Source: Chloroflexota bacterium (GTDB lineage: Bacteria > Chloroflexota > UBA4733). From it: a stretch of DNA of 19,671 bases. The position numbers and the translations under genes are program-made. Below, one piece after another: positions 12,891-19,532 of this stretch. A model generated the notes under the pieces. That model saw only the letters and a program-made list of their open reading frames with translations, was not told the origin of the DNA and ran no database searches. The stretch is from contig JANWJO010000087.1 in NCBI GenBank assembly GCA_025449435.1, positions 1 through 19,671 on the forward strand. The letters run 5' to 3'. Within the stretch, counting starts at the first letter, position 1. Each line of letters opens with the position of its first letter.

Positions 12891-12902
12891 TCCGGTTCCC
12901 CC

Positions 12903-13331
12903 TCAGCGCACCGGCAGTTCCCCCGCTGGCACAATGCGGCAGCCTGGCATGGCGCGCAGCAATGCCTCTGGGCCGGGCGGTGAGTACACGGCCAGGATGC
13001 GCATTGGCTCCCAGCCGGTGTTGATGGTCTCGTGGAACACGTCGGGCGGTATGTGGACTAGGTCGCCGGCACGCACCAACTGCCGGACGGGCATTCCGTC
13101 ATGGTCCTCCACCATCTGCATGCCGGAGCCGCTCACGACATACAAGATCTCCTCTACTCCCGGGTGATTGTGGCGCGTGTGACCTTTGCCCGGCTCCAGG
13201 ATCACCATGCCAGCGGCGATGCGCTCGGCATTGGTCACGCGCGGCTCGCTCAGCCACTTCAGCGTCCCCCAGGGGAACAGCATGGTTTCTACATCATCCG
13301 GCCCCACGAAGCGACGATCTTGCCCCGCCAT
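12903..13331 (-). CDS. Small single-domain cupin protein
   Basis: A 142-residue single cupin. Motif 1 is GHTRHNHPGVEEILYVVSGSG, giving metal ligands H54, H56 and E60. Motif 2 is GDLVHIPPDVFHETINTG, with H100 as the fourth ligand. Such proteins are metal-binding isomerases, dioxygenases or sensors; nothing here selects one. It has no signal peptide. The ATG at 13331 stands four bases after the ogt stop, with AGGGTAGG overlapping that stop codon as ribosome binding site, so it is translated together with ogt. The last residues (PGCRIVPAGELPVR) end 12 bases from a hairpin at 12856-12890. Confidence 0.88.
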   Translation of the reverse strand: MAGQDRRFVGPDDVETMLFPWGTLKWLSEPRVTNAERIAAGMVILEPGKGHTRHNHPGVEEILYVVSGSGMQMVEDHDGMPVRQLVRAGDLVHIPPDVFHETINTGWEPMRILAVYSPPGPEALLRAMPGCRIVPAGELPVR

Positions 13332-13335
13332 GTGC

Positions 13336-13881
13336 CTACCCTTCTAGTGATAAGCGCGGTGTCGCCACCGCTTCCCGCACGCCCCTGGCGAACGCGGCTT
13401 CGGTATCGATCAAGCGGCGTTTGCGCTCCAGGCCGCCGCCGTAACCGCCCAGGCCGCCATCAGTGCGTATCGCTCGGTGGCAAGGGATGAACAGCGACAC
13501 CGGATTGGCGGCGCAAGCAGCGCCCACTGCCCGTGCGGCCAGTGGCGCCCCAAGGTGTTGAGCAATCTGGCGGTAGGTACGCGTTTCACCGGCAGGAATG
13601 GCGCGCAATTTGACCCACACCCGTTCAAAAAACGCGCTGCCATGCACATCGAGCGGCACGTCCGGCAGCTCTCCCTGGCCCTCGAGGTCCGCCAGGATCG
13701 CTTCCTCTGCAGGGTCCGGCTGGCTTGACGCCACACAGTGTGCCTCTGGATAGGTTGCGCTTAGCTTGACAAGGACCTGCTCGACAGCGTCGCCCAGACT
13801 CAGGAAGCACATACCCTTTTCGGTGCGGCCGGTCACCACGGCGCCGTAGGAGAATTCCGCAACAGCACTCGTAATGTACAC
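13336..13881 (-). CDS. ogt: Methylated-DNA--[protein]-cysteine S-methyltransferase (Ogt/AdaB type)
   Basis: A 181-residue DNA repair protein that moves the alkyl group from O6-alkylguanine to its own cysteine. The active site is FIPCHRAIR with C134. Upstream TYRQIAQHLGAPLAARAVGAACAANP is the DNA-binding helix-turn-helix with its arginine finger, and GGLGGYGGGLERKRRLIDTEA closes the domain. An N-terminal half of about 80 residues is present, so it resembles the fused C-terminal part of Ada (AdaB). GTG 13881 is the first start in frame. The gene is divergent from the TIM-barrel isomerase at 13959, with only 77 bases between, and is the first gene of a unit with the cupin. Confidence 0.92.
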   Translation of the reverse strand: MYITSAVAEFSYGAVVTGRTEKGMCFLSLGDAVEQVLVKLSATYPEAHCVASSQPDPAEEAILADLEGQGELPDVPLDVHGSAFFERVWVKLRAIPAGETRTYRQIAQHLGAPLAARAVGAACAANPVSLFIPCHRAIRTDGGLGGYGGGLERKRRLIDTEAAFARGVREAVATPRLSLEG

Positions 13882-13958
13882 AGGTATTCCACATGCAGGC
13901 GCGTCACTGTTTGGAATGATAGGCTATGCCGCGCTGGCCGTCATAGGCAGGGGACCAT

Positions 13959-14717
13959 ATGCATCTGGGGCTCGTCACGTATAACCTGGCAGCCGGCTGG
14001 TCGCTCGATACGATCATCGAACGCTGCACCGCCACCGGCTTTGCGGGGGTCGAGTTGCGCACGACCCACAGCCATGGCGTGGAAGACACGCTCAACGCGC
14101 AACAGCGCCAGGAGATCAAGAACCAATTTGCCGGGTCGGCAGTCGCGCTGTACGGGCTGGGCACTGCCTTCGAATACCACAGCCTCGATGCCCAGGTGGT
14201 GCGCCAGAACATTGAGGGCACCAAGCGTTACCTCCAGCTCGCGCACGACCTGGGAGCCAGCGGCGTCAAGGTGCGACCCAACGGCCATCAGGAAGCAGCG
14301 GGCATCCCGCGCCAGCAGACGCTAGACCAAATAGCCACAGCAGCGCGGGAGTGCGGCCGTGTCGCGAACGACCTTGGCGTCGAGCTGCGCATGGAGATGC
14401 ATGGCTCGGTGCGCGACGCCGCTACCATGCGGCACATCTTCGAGGCATCCGCCGACTTGTGCTGGGCGTGCTGGAACTCCAACCCGGACGACGTGAAGCA
14501 TGGCTCTGTCCGGCACGATTTCAACTTGGTAAAGCACTGGGTCCGCGAGGTACACATCACGCGCATCTGGGACCCTGCCTACCCCTACGCTGAGCTATTC
14601 CGGCTGCTGCACGGTGCCGGCTACACTGGCTATTGCCTCGCCGAGATCCCTGCCAGCGCCGACCCAGTTGAACTCATGCACTACTATCATGCGCTGTTTG
14701 TGGCGTTGGGCGGCTAA
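13959..14717 (+). CDS. Sugar phosphate isomerase/epimerase (second TIM barrel)
   Basis: A 252-residue protein of the xylose isomerase-like TIM-barrel superfamily, acting on sugars or keto-acids with a divalent metal. It begins MHLGLVTYNLAAGWSLDTII and continues GFAGVELRTTHSHGVE. Likely metal ligands lie in LRMEMHGS (Glu), CWNSNPDD, EVHITRI (His) and CLAEIP (Glu). The CWNSNP form, with Asn/Ser where many relatives have an aspartate motif, marks a separate subgroup from the enzyme at 1472. ATG 13959 has AGGGGA five bases upstream. The gene stops 43 bases before an enolase-superfamily dehydratase, so the two are probably one operon for a sugar acid. Confidence 0.85.
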   Translation: MHLGLVTYNLAAGWSLDTIIERCTATGFAGVELRTTHSHGVEDTLNAQQRQEIKNQFAGSAVALYGLGTAFEYHSLDAQVVRQNIEGTKRYLQLAHDLGASGVKVRPNGHQEAAGIPRQQTLDQIATAARECGRVANDLGVELRMEMHGSVRDAATMRHIFEASADLCWACWNSNPDDVKHGSVRHDFNLVKHWVREVHITRIWDPAYPYAELFRLLHGAGYTGYCLAEIPASADPVELMHYYHALFVALGG

Positions 14718-14760
14718 CTGGCGCACGTAACCCCTACACCCACCAGAAAGAGGTTTGGTT

Positions 14761-15888
14761 GTGAAGATCACTGGCATCCGGACGTCCATGATGCGCGTCG
14801 ACCGGCAGAACTGGCTGTTTGTGCATATTGACACCGACGCCGGCATCACGGGTATCGGCGAAGCCTCATTAGAGGGGAAGGAAAAGACCGTTGAGGCGGC
14901 CATATACGACCTTGCCCGCTACCTCAACGGACAAGACCCTGCCCGCATCCAGCATCACTGGCAGGCGATGTACCGGCACGGCTTCTGGCGCGGCGGCGTG
15001 ATCTTGAATAGCGCGCTATCCGGACTGGAGCAAGCGCTGTGGGACATCAAGGGCAAGGCCCTGGGTGTGCCGGTGTATGAACTGCTGGGTGGCAAGACGC
15101 GCGACTATATCAAGGTGTACACCCACTGCGGCGGGCCCACCCCAGAGATCGCCGCCGAGCGGGCGGTGGCCCTCGTGAAAGCCGGTTACAAGGCGCTGAA
15201 ATTTGGCACTGGCCGAGCCGGCAGCGACGGTCGGGCGGCAGCGCGGCGGGTGGGCGCCATGATGGCAGCGGTGCGTGCGGCTGTAGGCCCCGACATCGAA
15301 CTGATGCTGGATAACCATGGGCAGTCGGCGCCCGGTGACGCCATCGAGATCATGCACGCGCTGGAGCCCTCCGGGTTGCTGTTCTACGAGGAGCCGACCC
15401 CGCCGGACAACGTGATGGCGCTGCAAAAGGTGAGCGAGGCGCGGGCCAACGTACGGCTGGCCACAGGCGAGCGCCTATTCACCAAGTGGGGGTATCGTGA
15501 ACTCTTGGAGCGCCAGCTGGTCGATATTATCCAGCCGGACATCTGCCACGACGGCGGCATCTTGGAGACGCGCAACATCGCCGCGATGGCCGAGGCCTAT
15601 TACGTCAAGGTAGCGCCGCACAACCCCAATGGCCCGGTGGCCACAGCAGCATCGGTGCAACTGGCGGCGAGTATCCCCAACGTCCTCATCCTGGAGCTCG
15701 CGCAAAGCGAACCGTTCCGCACCAACGTCCAGAAGCAGGGTCTCAAGGTGGAGGATGGCGTCATCAAGGTGCCCACTGCCCCTGGCTTGGGTATCGAGCT
15801 GGATGACGCGGTCATTGCGGCGCATCCCTACGAGGCACGCGACTACCCCGGCGCCTACGCGCCTGATGGATCGGTAATGGATATTTAG
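14761..15888 (+). CDS. Mandelate racemase/muconate lactonizing enzyme family, galactonate dehydratase-like
   Basis: A 375-residue enolase-superfamily enzyme with an N-terminal capping domain and a beta/alpha barrel. The likely magnesium ligands are D184 (in LDNHG), E210 (in EEPTPPDN) and E237 (in TGERLF). H186, two after the first ligand, and H287 in KVAPHNPNGPVATAA are the expected acid/base pair. The D-x-H arrangement and total layout match D-galactonate dehydratase (DgoD), which makes 2-keto-3-deoxygalactonate, but the family covers many sugar acids, so the substrate stays open. GTG 14761 is chosen because AAAGAGG lies seven bases upstream; TTG 14755 is in frame. It follows the isomerase by 43 bases. 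A terminator-like hairpin lies at 16011-16033. Confidence 0.9.
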   Translation: MKITGIRTSMMRVDRQNWLFVHIDTDAGITGIGEASLEGKEKTVEAAIYDLARYLNGQDPARIQHHWQAMYRHGFWRGGVILNSALSGLEQALWDIKGKALGVPVYELLGGKTRDYIKVYTHCGGPTPEIAAERAVALVKAGYKALKFGTGRAGSDGRAAARRVGAMMAAVRAAVGPDIELMLDNHGQSAPGDAIEIMHALEPSGLLFYEEPTPPDNVMALQKVSEARANVRLATGERLFTKWGYRELLERQLVDIIQPDICHDGGILETRNIAAMAEAYYVKVAPHNPNGPVATAASVQLAASIPNVLILELAQSEPFRTNVQKQGLKVEDGVIKVPTAPGLGIELDDAVIAAHPYEARDYPGAYAPDGSVMDI

Positions 15889-15896
15889 GGCAGGGT

Positions 15897-15940
15897 TCTG
15901 ACGATCCCCTGTAGTCCCCCCTGGCGGGGGGGGACGAGCT
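15897..15940 (+). repeat. Family A repeat, copy 5
   Basis: TGACGATCCCCTGTA, then arms GTCCCCCC (15914-15921) and GGGGGGAC (15928-15935), then GAGCTGCT. It lies eight bases after the dehydratase stop. Here the next element is a family C hairpin and G-rich block, not family B. Confidence 0.8.
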
Positions 15941-15978
15941 GCTAGAAGTATGGGTGGCGACCCTGCGTCGTGGTTGCT

Positions 15979-16003
15979 CCCCTCCCCGGGGCCCGGGGAG
16001 GGG
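15979..16003. repeat. Perfect GC hairpin (family C)
   Basis: Twelve-base arms CCCCTCCCCGGG and CCCGGGGAGGGG are perfect complements with one base between (15979-15990 and 15992-16003). The right arm runs into a long G-rich block (15995-16016) with four tracts of at least four Gs. Confidence 0.85.
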
Positions 16004-16010
16004 TTGGGGG

Positions 16011-16033
16011 GAGGGGTTGCGAACCCTCTTTTT
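16011..16033 (+). terminator. Intrinsic terminator-like hairpin
   Basis: GAGGGGTT (16011-16018) pairs with AACCCTC (16022-16028) with one bulged G and loop GCG, followed by TTTTT (16029-16033). This is the only hairpin in the window with a T-tract. It would end the plus-strand isomerase/dehydratase transcript. Its last bases overlap the ribF stop codon on the other strand. Confidence 0.6.
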
Positions 16034-16943
16034 ATCCCACCAACGCTCGCGCGCGATCAACGTCGCGCTGAATTTGAGTAACCAGCGCTTCCACGCTGTC
16101 GAAGCGTTGCTCGTCGCGCAAGCGCTCGACGAATGCCAGCGTGAGGCGCTGGCCGTACAGATCGCCGGAGAAATCCAAGACAAACGCTTCCACAAGTTCG
16201 TGTGTGCCGTCAAACTGTGGCCGGATGCCGATGCTCACCGCCGAGGTGTGGTGCAACCCGGCGCCGCTGATGCGCGCGGCGTAGATGCCGCGGCCAGGCA
16301 ACAACTTGCCAGGATCGACCGCAAAATTAGCCGTGGGGAAGCCTAGCGTGCGACCACGCTGATCGCCCTGCACGATGGTGCCAGTAAGTTGGTAAGGAGC
16401 GTCGAGCAATTGACCACAGTGCGCTACATCCCCCCGCCGGAGGACGTCACGGATGAGCGCGCTACTCACCGGCTGGCTGCCGCGTGACTGGCGCGACAAC
16501 TCTTTCACCACAAAGTGGGTCTGCTCGCCCAGCGCACGTAATACCTGGACGTCGCCAGTGCGCCGGTGCCCAAAGCGGAAGTCTTCGCCCACCCACATCT
16601 CGGCGAGCGCGACCTGCCCTTGTAGATACTGTACGAATTGTTCGGGCGACAGGTGGGCGAAGTCGGTCGAGAAGGGCAGCACCAGGCAGGCATCGAAGCC
16701 GAGAGCGTTGAGGGCAGCGAGCCGCTCGTCGAGCGTCATAAGGTAGCCTTGCCAGCGCTCGGGCTGGAGCACCGAGCGCGGGTGCGGCCAGAAGGTGATA
16801 GCCAGGCTCTTGAGACCCTGCGCCCGCGCCGAGGCGAGGACCTGGCCCAAGAGCGCACGATGCCCCCAGTGGACGCCGTCGAAGTTACCGATGGTCGCCA
16901 CATAGCGGCCAGCGTCAACAGACGTGGCGCCAGCGGTGATCAC
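16032..16943 (-). CDS. ribF: Bifunctional riboflavin kinase / FAD synthetase
   Basis: A protein of about 303 residues that makes FMN from riboflavin and then FAD. The N-terminal nucleotidyltransferase domain begins with ATIGNFDGVHWGHRALL (residues 16-32) and includes FWPHPRSVLQP and a late SSALIRDVLRRGDV. The C-terminal flavokinase domain, from about residue 185, has GTIVQGDQRGRTLGFPTANF. The length is normal. The reading frame stays open upstream into the aminotransferase gene, but homology starts near here; GTG 16943 or GTG 16949 are the likely starts, giving a gap of about 30 bases after the aminotransferase stop. No strong ribosome binding site is visible, which suggests coupling to the upstream gene. 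Confidence 0.9.
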   Translation of the reverse strand: MITAGATSVDAGRYVATIGNFDGVHWGHRALLGQVLASARAQGLKSLAITFWPHPRSVLQPERWQGYLMTLDERLAALNALGFDACLVLPFSTDFAHLSPEQFVQYLQGQVALAEMWVGEDFRFGHRRTGDVQVLRALGEQTHFVVKELSRQSRGSQPVSSALIRDVLRRGDVAHCGQLLDAPYQLTGTIVQGDQRGRTLGFPTANFAVDPGKLLPGRGIYAARISGAGLHHTSAVSIGIRPQFDGTHELVEAFVLDFSGDLYGQRLTLAFVERLRDEQRFDSVEALVTQIQRDVDRARALVG

Positions 16944-16977
16944 CTGCACGGTACGGTACTCTGGCTTCCGCCGCGGC

Positions 16978-18087
16978 CTACCTTTGGGCCTGCGCCCCCA
17001 CGGCCTCGCGAGTTGACGCGTTGGGAAGCTCGACGCGCAATGCGTCGAACACCTGATCAAGTTCGGCTTTCGAACACCAGCCGACGTGGCCCACGCGAAT
17101 GATCTTGCCAGCCAGGCTCTGCTGGCCACCCGAGATAATAATGTCGTGCTTGTCCCGCAACGCCGCGACGAGCTTCTTGCCATCGGTGTGCTCTGGCAGC
17201 CACGCCGCCGATACCACCGGCGAGAAATGCACGCTGTCGGCTAGTGGCCTGAAGCCCAGTTTGCCCAGTTGCTCGCGGGTGTAGATGGCGAGGTCGCGAT
17301 GCCGCTGAAACACGGCATCCTGGCCTTCGGCTTCCATCAGCTTCATGCCGGCTTCGAGAGCAAAGCACACGGACATGGGTGGCGTGGTGTAGGTCTGGCC
17401 CTGGCTCTGGTATTGCTTGGCGCGGGCAAAGTCCCAGTAGTGGCGTGGCAGTTTGGCTTCCTTGCTGGCGGCGAACGCCTTAGGGCTGATGGCAACGGCG
17501 GCCGCACCCGGAGGCGACATAAAACCCTTTTGCGACGCCGTGACGGCCAGATCGACGCCCCAGGCATCCATCTCGAAATCGATCGAACCGATCGAGCTCA
17601 CACCGTCGACCAACAGCAAGGCGCGCCCATCGATAGCCTTGGCAATGGCAGCAATATCGTTGGTGACGCCGGTCGAGGTCTCGTTGTGGGTGACCAGCAC
17701 ACCCTTGATGTCTCGGTGCTCGTCGAGCAAGCGGCCGATGTGGTGCGGTTCGGCTGCCTTGCCAAACTCCACAGCATACTTGGTGACATTCAGGCCGAAA
17801 TCTGTGGCCACGCTAGCAAAGCGCTCGCCGAACACGCCTATCGACACCGCCAGCACGTGATCGCCGGGCGAAAAGCTATTGACCACCGAGGCTTCCAGGC
17901 CGCCGGTACCCGACGACGGGAACAGAATCACATCGTGCTCGGTCTTGAACCAGCGCTTCAGGCCGGTCACGACGTTCTCCAACACCTTCGCGAAGGCGAT
18001 GCCGCGGTGGTCGATCATGGGCTGGCTGTGCGCGGCCATGACCGCTGGCGGTACGGGAACGGGGCCGGGAATGCGCAGGTTGGACAT
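16978..18087 (-). CDS. Class V aminotransferase (alanine/serine--glyoxylate aminotransferase family)
   Basis: A 369-residue PLP enzyme. It opens RIPGPVPVPPAVMAAHSQPMIDHRG, which is characteristic of the AGXT/serine-glyoxylate aminotransferase group. PSSGTGGLEA binds the cofactor phosphate region, D161 in LLVDGVSSIGS contacts the PLP ring nitrogen, and K187 in TASQKGFMSPPG is the Schiff-base lysine. Relatives serve glyoxylate and serine metabolism, or phosphoserine transamination in organisms lacking SerC; the sequence cannot decide between them. ATG 18087 has GGAAAG about seven bases upstream, better than the in-frame ATGs further up. It is the first gene of a unit with ribF. Confidence 0.92.
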   Translation of the reverse strand: MSNLRIPGPVPVPPAVMAAHSQPMIDHRGIAFAKVLENVVTGLKRWFKTEHDVILFPSSGTGGLEASVVNSFSPGDHVLAVSIGVFGERFASVATDFGLNVTKYAVEFGKAAEPHHIGRLLDEHRDIKGVLVTHNETSTGVTNDIAAIAKAIDGRALLLVDGVSSIGSIDFEMDAWGVDLAVTASQKGFMSPPGAAAVAISPKAFAASKEAKLPRHYWDFARAKQYQSQGQTYTTPPMSVCFALEAGMKLMEAEGQDAVFQRHRDLAIYTREQLGKLGFRPLADSVHFSPVVSAAWLPEHTDGKKLVAALRDKHDIIISGGQQSLAGKIIRVGHVGWCSKAELDQVFDALRVELPNASTREAVGAQAQR

Positions 18088-18210
18088 GGAAGGTCTTTCC
18101 TTTACTAGCACGGGGGGCGGCCGGTACCGCTGCGCTGGCATCTCCAGCGGGCAGCATTGGTGTACTGGTGCGTTCCCCGGCCCCACTATACCACTGGCTA
18201 GAGGTGCCTC

Positions 18211-18262
18211 ACCCCACTCCCGTCCGCGCCGGGTGCCCTCTGGGCAGGGCAGAGGGTGGGGT
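18211..18262. repeat. Family B repeat, copy 9
   Basis: ACCCCAC (18211-18217) faces GTGGGGT (18256-18262). Between them is CGCCGGGTGCCCTCTGGGC, the left core of family B; the right core is decayed to GGGCAGAGGGTGG. It lies in the divergent gap between the aminotransferase and the DUF1707 gene, ahead of an AT-richer stretch. Confidence 0.6.
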
Positions 18263-18277
18263 TAGTTACTATATTGG

Positions 18278-18283
18278 TAGAAT
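18278..18283 (+). promoter_or_regulatory. Candidate -10 element (TAGAAT)
   Basis: TAGAAT matches the consensus at five of six positions, in the AT-rich patch TTAGTTACTATATTGG just after the family B tail, 76 bases before the ATG at 18359. No good -35 box is seen. TATATT at 18270-18275 is an overlapping alternative. Confidence 0.3.
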
Positions 18284-18358
18284 GTCAGGATGTGGGCCGC
18301 ACCAGGTCCAGACCTGCCGCACACAGGGTCCCGGCTCGCGGGACGGTGGGGGTACACG

Positions 18359-19015
18359 ATGATGAACAGCTCGATGGCTCCCAACAGCCGTGGGCGGGCC
18401 GCGATATTGCTGTCGCAAGCTGAACGCGATCACGCAGTCGAGCAACTGCAAGCGCACGCCGTGGCGGGCCGGTTGGATTTTGACCAGCTTAGCGAGCGAA
18501 CCAGGCTGGCCTGGGCCGCCAAGACGCGTGGCGACCTTGCCGTGGCGATGGCCGGCTTGCCAGGTTCGCCGGTTACGAGCATCGATCCTCAAGTAGCGGC
18601 GCAACCGTCCTCCGTGAACGTGGGTGGCAGCCGCTCCTGGGTAGTCTCCGTGCTGAGCAGCATCAACCGCCGTGGTGCTTGGCGGCTGAAGCAGAATACC
18701 CATGCCCTCGCCATACTTGGCAGTTGTGACATCGACTTGTCCCAGGTAACCACCGAAGTGGAAATTCCTCAGATCACGGTGTTCGCACTCATGGGCTCGA
18801 TCACCATCACTGTGCCCGAGGGTGTGTCGGTAGATGTGGAAGGGCTGCCGGTGCTGGGCAGCTTTGATTGTCACGTACGCGACATGCCTATCGGCCCCGA
18901 CACGCCAGTGGCGCGGGTACGCATCATGGGTGTGGCGCTGCTCGGGAGCGTGGTGGTGAAGACCAAGACCAACCCCAACCGGCTTATGGATACCAGGCGT
19001 GGCCGGCTCCTCTGA
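18359..19015 (+). CDS. DUF1707 plus LiaF C-terminal-like protein
   Basis: A protein of 218 residues with two parts. Residues of about 12-65 (LLSQAERDHAVEQLQAHAVAGRLDFDQLSERTRLAWAAKT) match the DUF1707 (SHOCT-like) domain common in Actinobacteria. From about residue 115 comes a beta-rich repeat pattern (LAILGSCDIDLS, VFALMGSITITVPEGVSVDVEG, VALLGSVVVKTK) like the C-terminal domain of LiaF/VraT cell-envelope stress sensors. Unlike LiaF and most DUF1707 proteins, it has no membrane segment between the parts, so it is likely soluble. ATG 18359 follows GGTGGGGG; ATG 18362 is the next codon. Its 3' end overlaps the metallopeptidase gene by 17 bases. A role in envelope stress is inference only. Confidence 0.82.
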   Translation: MMNSSMAPNSRGRAAILLSQAERDHAVEQLQAHAVAGRLDFDQLSERTRLAWAAKTRGDLAVAMAGLPGSPVTSIDPQVAAQPSSVNVGGSRSWVVSVLSSINRRGAWRLKQNTHALAILGSCDIDLSQVTTEVEIPQITVFALMGSITITVPEGVSVDVEGLPVLGSFDCHVRDMPIGPDTPVARVRIMGVALLGSVVVKTKTNPNRLMDTRRGRLL

Positions 19016-19532
19016 GCCGGTACCCGTGCGCGTGATCCGCAGTGCGCGGCGCTCGCGCACCGTGAGTGCGCGCATGAACCAGGGTGTGCTGGAAGTCCGC
19101 ATCCCTGCCCGCATGTCGAGGGCCAGCGAAGCCCACTGGGTGGACCGCATGCGGGCCAAGGTGTTAGCTGGCCGGTCCCAGCGTGTGCCGCCCAGCGATG
19201 CATCCTTGCGCCAGGAAGCGGATGCGCTTAATGTCAAGTACTTCGGCGGCGCCCTGCGCTACGAGTCCATCCGGTACGTAGACAACCAGCAGTTTCGTTG
19301 GGGAAGTTGCACACCCAGCGATGGCACCATCCGCGTGTCCAGCCGGCTGGCCAGCGTGCCGGCGTGGGTGCGCGAGTACGTGATCGTCCACGAGCTCGCC
19401 CACTTGCTGGAGCCTAACCATAGCGCTGACTTCTGGAAGCTGGTGAGCGCCTTCCCGCTCACCGAACGTGCGCGCGGCTATCTGCTGGCCGTGGCCGGCG
19501 AAGCAGGCGGGGAGGACACGACCCTCTTGTAG
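18999..19532 (+). CDS. YgjP/SprT-like zinc metallopeptidase (DUF45)
   Basis: A 177-residue protein with the zinc-peptidase motif HELAH (H131, E132, H135) and a third ligand H141 in EPNHSADFW, the YgjP-type arrangement. FRWGSCTPSDGTIRVSSRL just before it is the conserved WGSC block of this family. The N-terminus (VRVIRSARRSRTVSARMNQGVLEVRIP) is the usual beta strand pair. GTG 18999 overlaps the preceding gene by 17 bases in another frame; the GTG at 19027 is also possible. The overlap suggests coupled translation. The enzyme's natural substrate is not known for this family. Confidence 0.85.
   Translation: MAGSSEPVPVRVIRSARRSRTVSARMNQGVLEVRIPARMSRASEAHWVDRMRAKVLAGRSQRVPPSDASLRQEADALNVKYFGGALRYESIRYVDNQQFRWGSCTPSDGTIRVSSRLASVPAWVREYVIVHELAHLLEPNHSADFWKLVSAFPLTERARGYLLAVAGEAGGEDTTLL

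Larger units (their letters stand above)
12598..12902. other. Gene-free convergent gap filled with repeats
   Basis: This 305-base gap lies between the end of the plus-strand Rieske gene and the end of the minus-strand cupin gene. I see no gene. It is built almost wholly of repeats: family A (12605-12655), family B (12702-12757), a shortened family A (12762-12798) and a C-rich/G-rich hairpin (12856-12878). Any of these could stop transcription from either side, but none has a T-tract. Confidence 0.75.

Noticed and set aside
16944..17183. N-terminal extension of RibF to an upstream ATG
   Set aside because: The extra 80 residues overlap the aminotransferase coding region and are Arg/Ser-rich; homology to RibF starts only after about 16943.
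17269..18108. 279-codon open frame on the plus strand
   Set aside because: It is antisense to the class V aminotransferase, which has intact catalytic residues.
18269..19237. 322-codon open frame on the minus strand
   Set aside because: It runs antisense through two overlapping genes with recognised domains and itself shows none.
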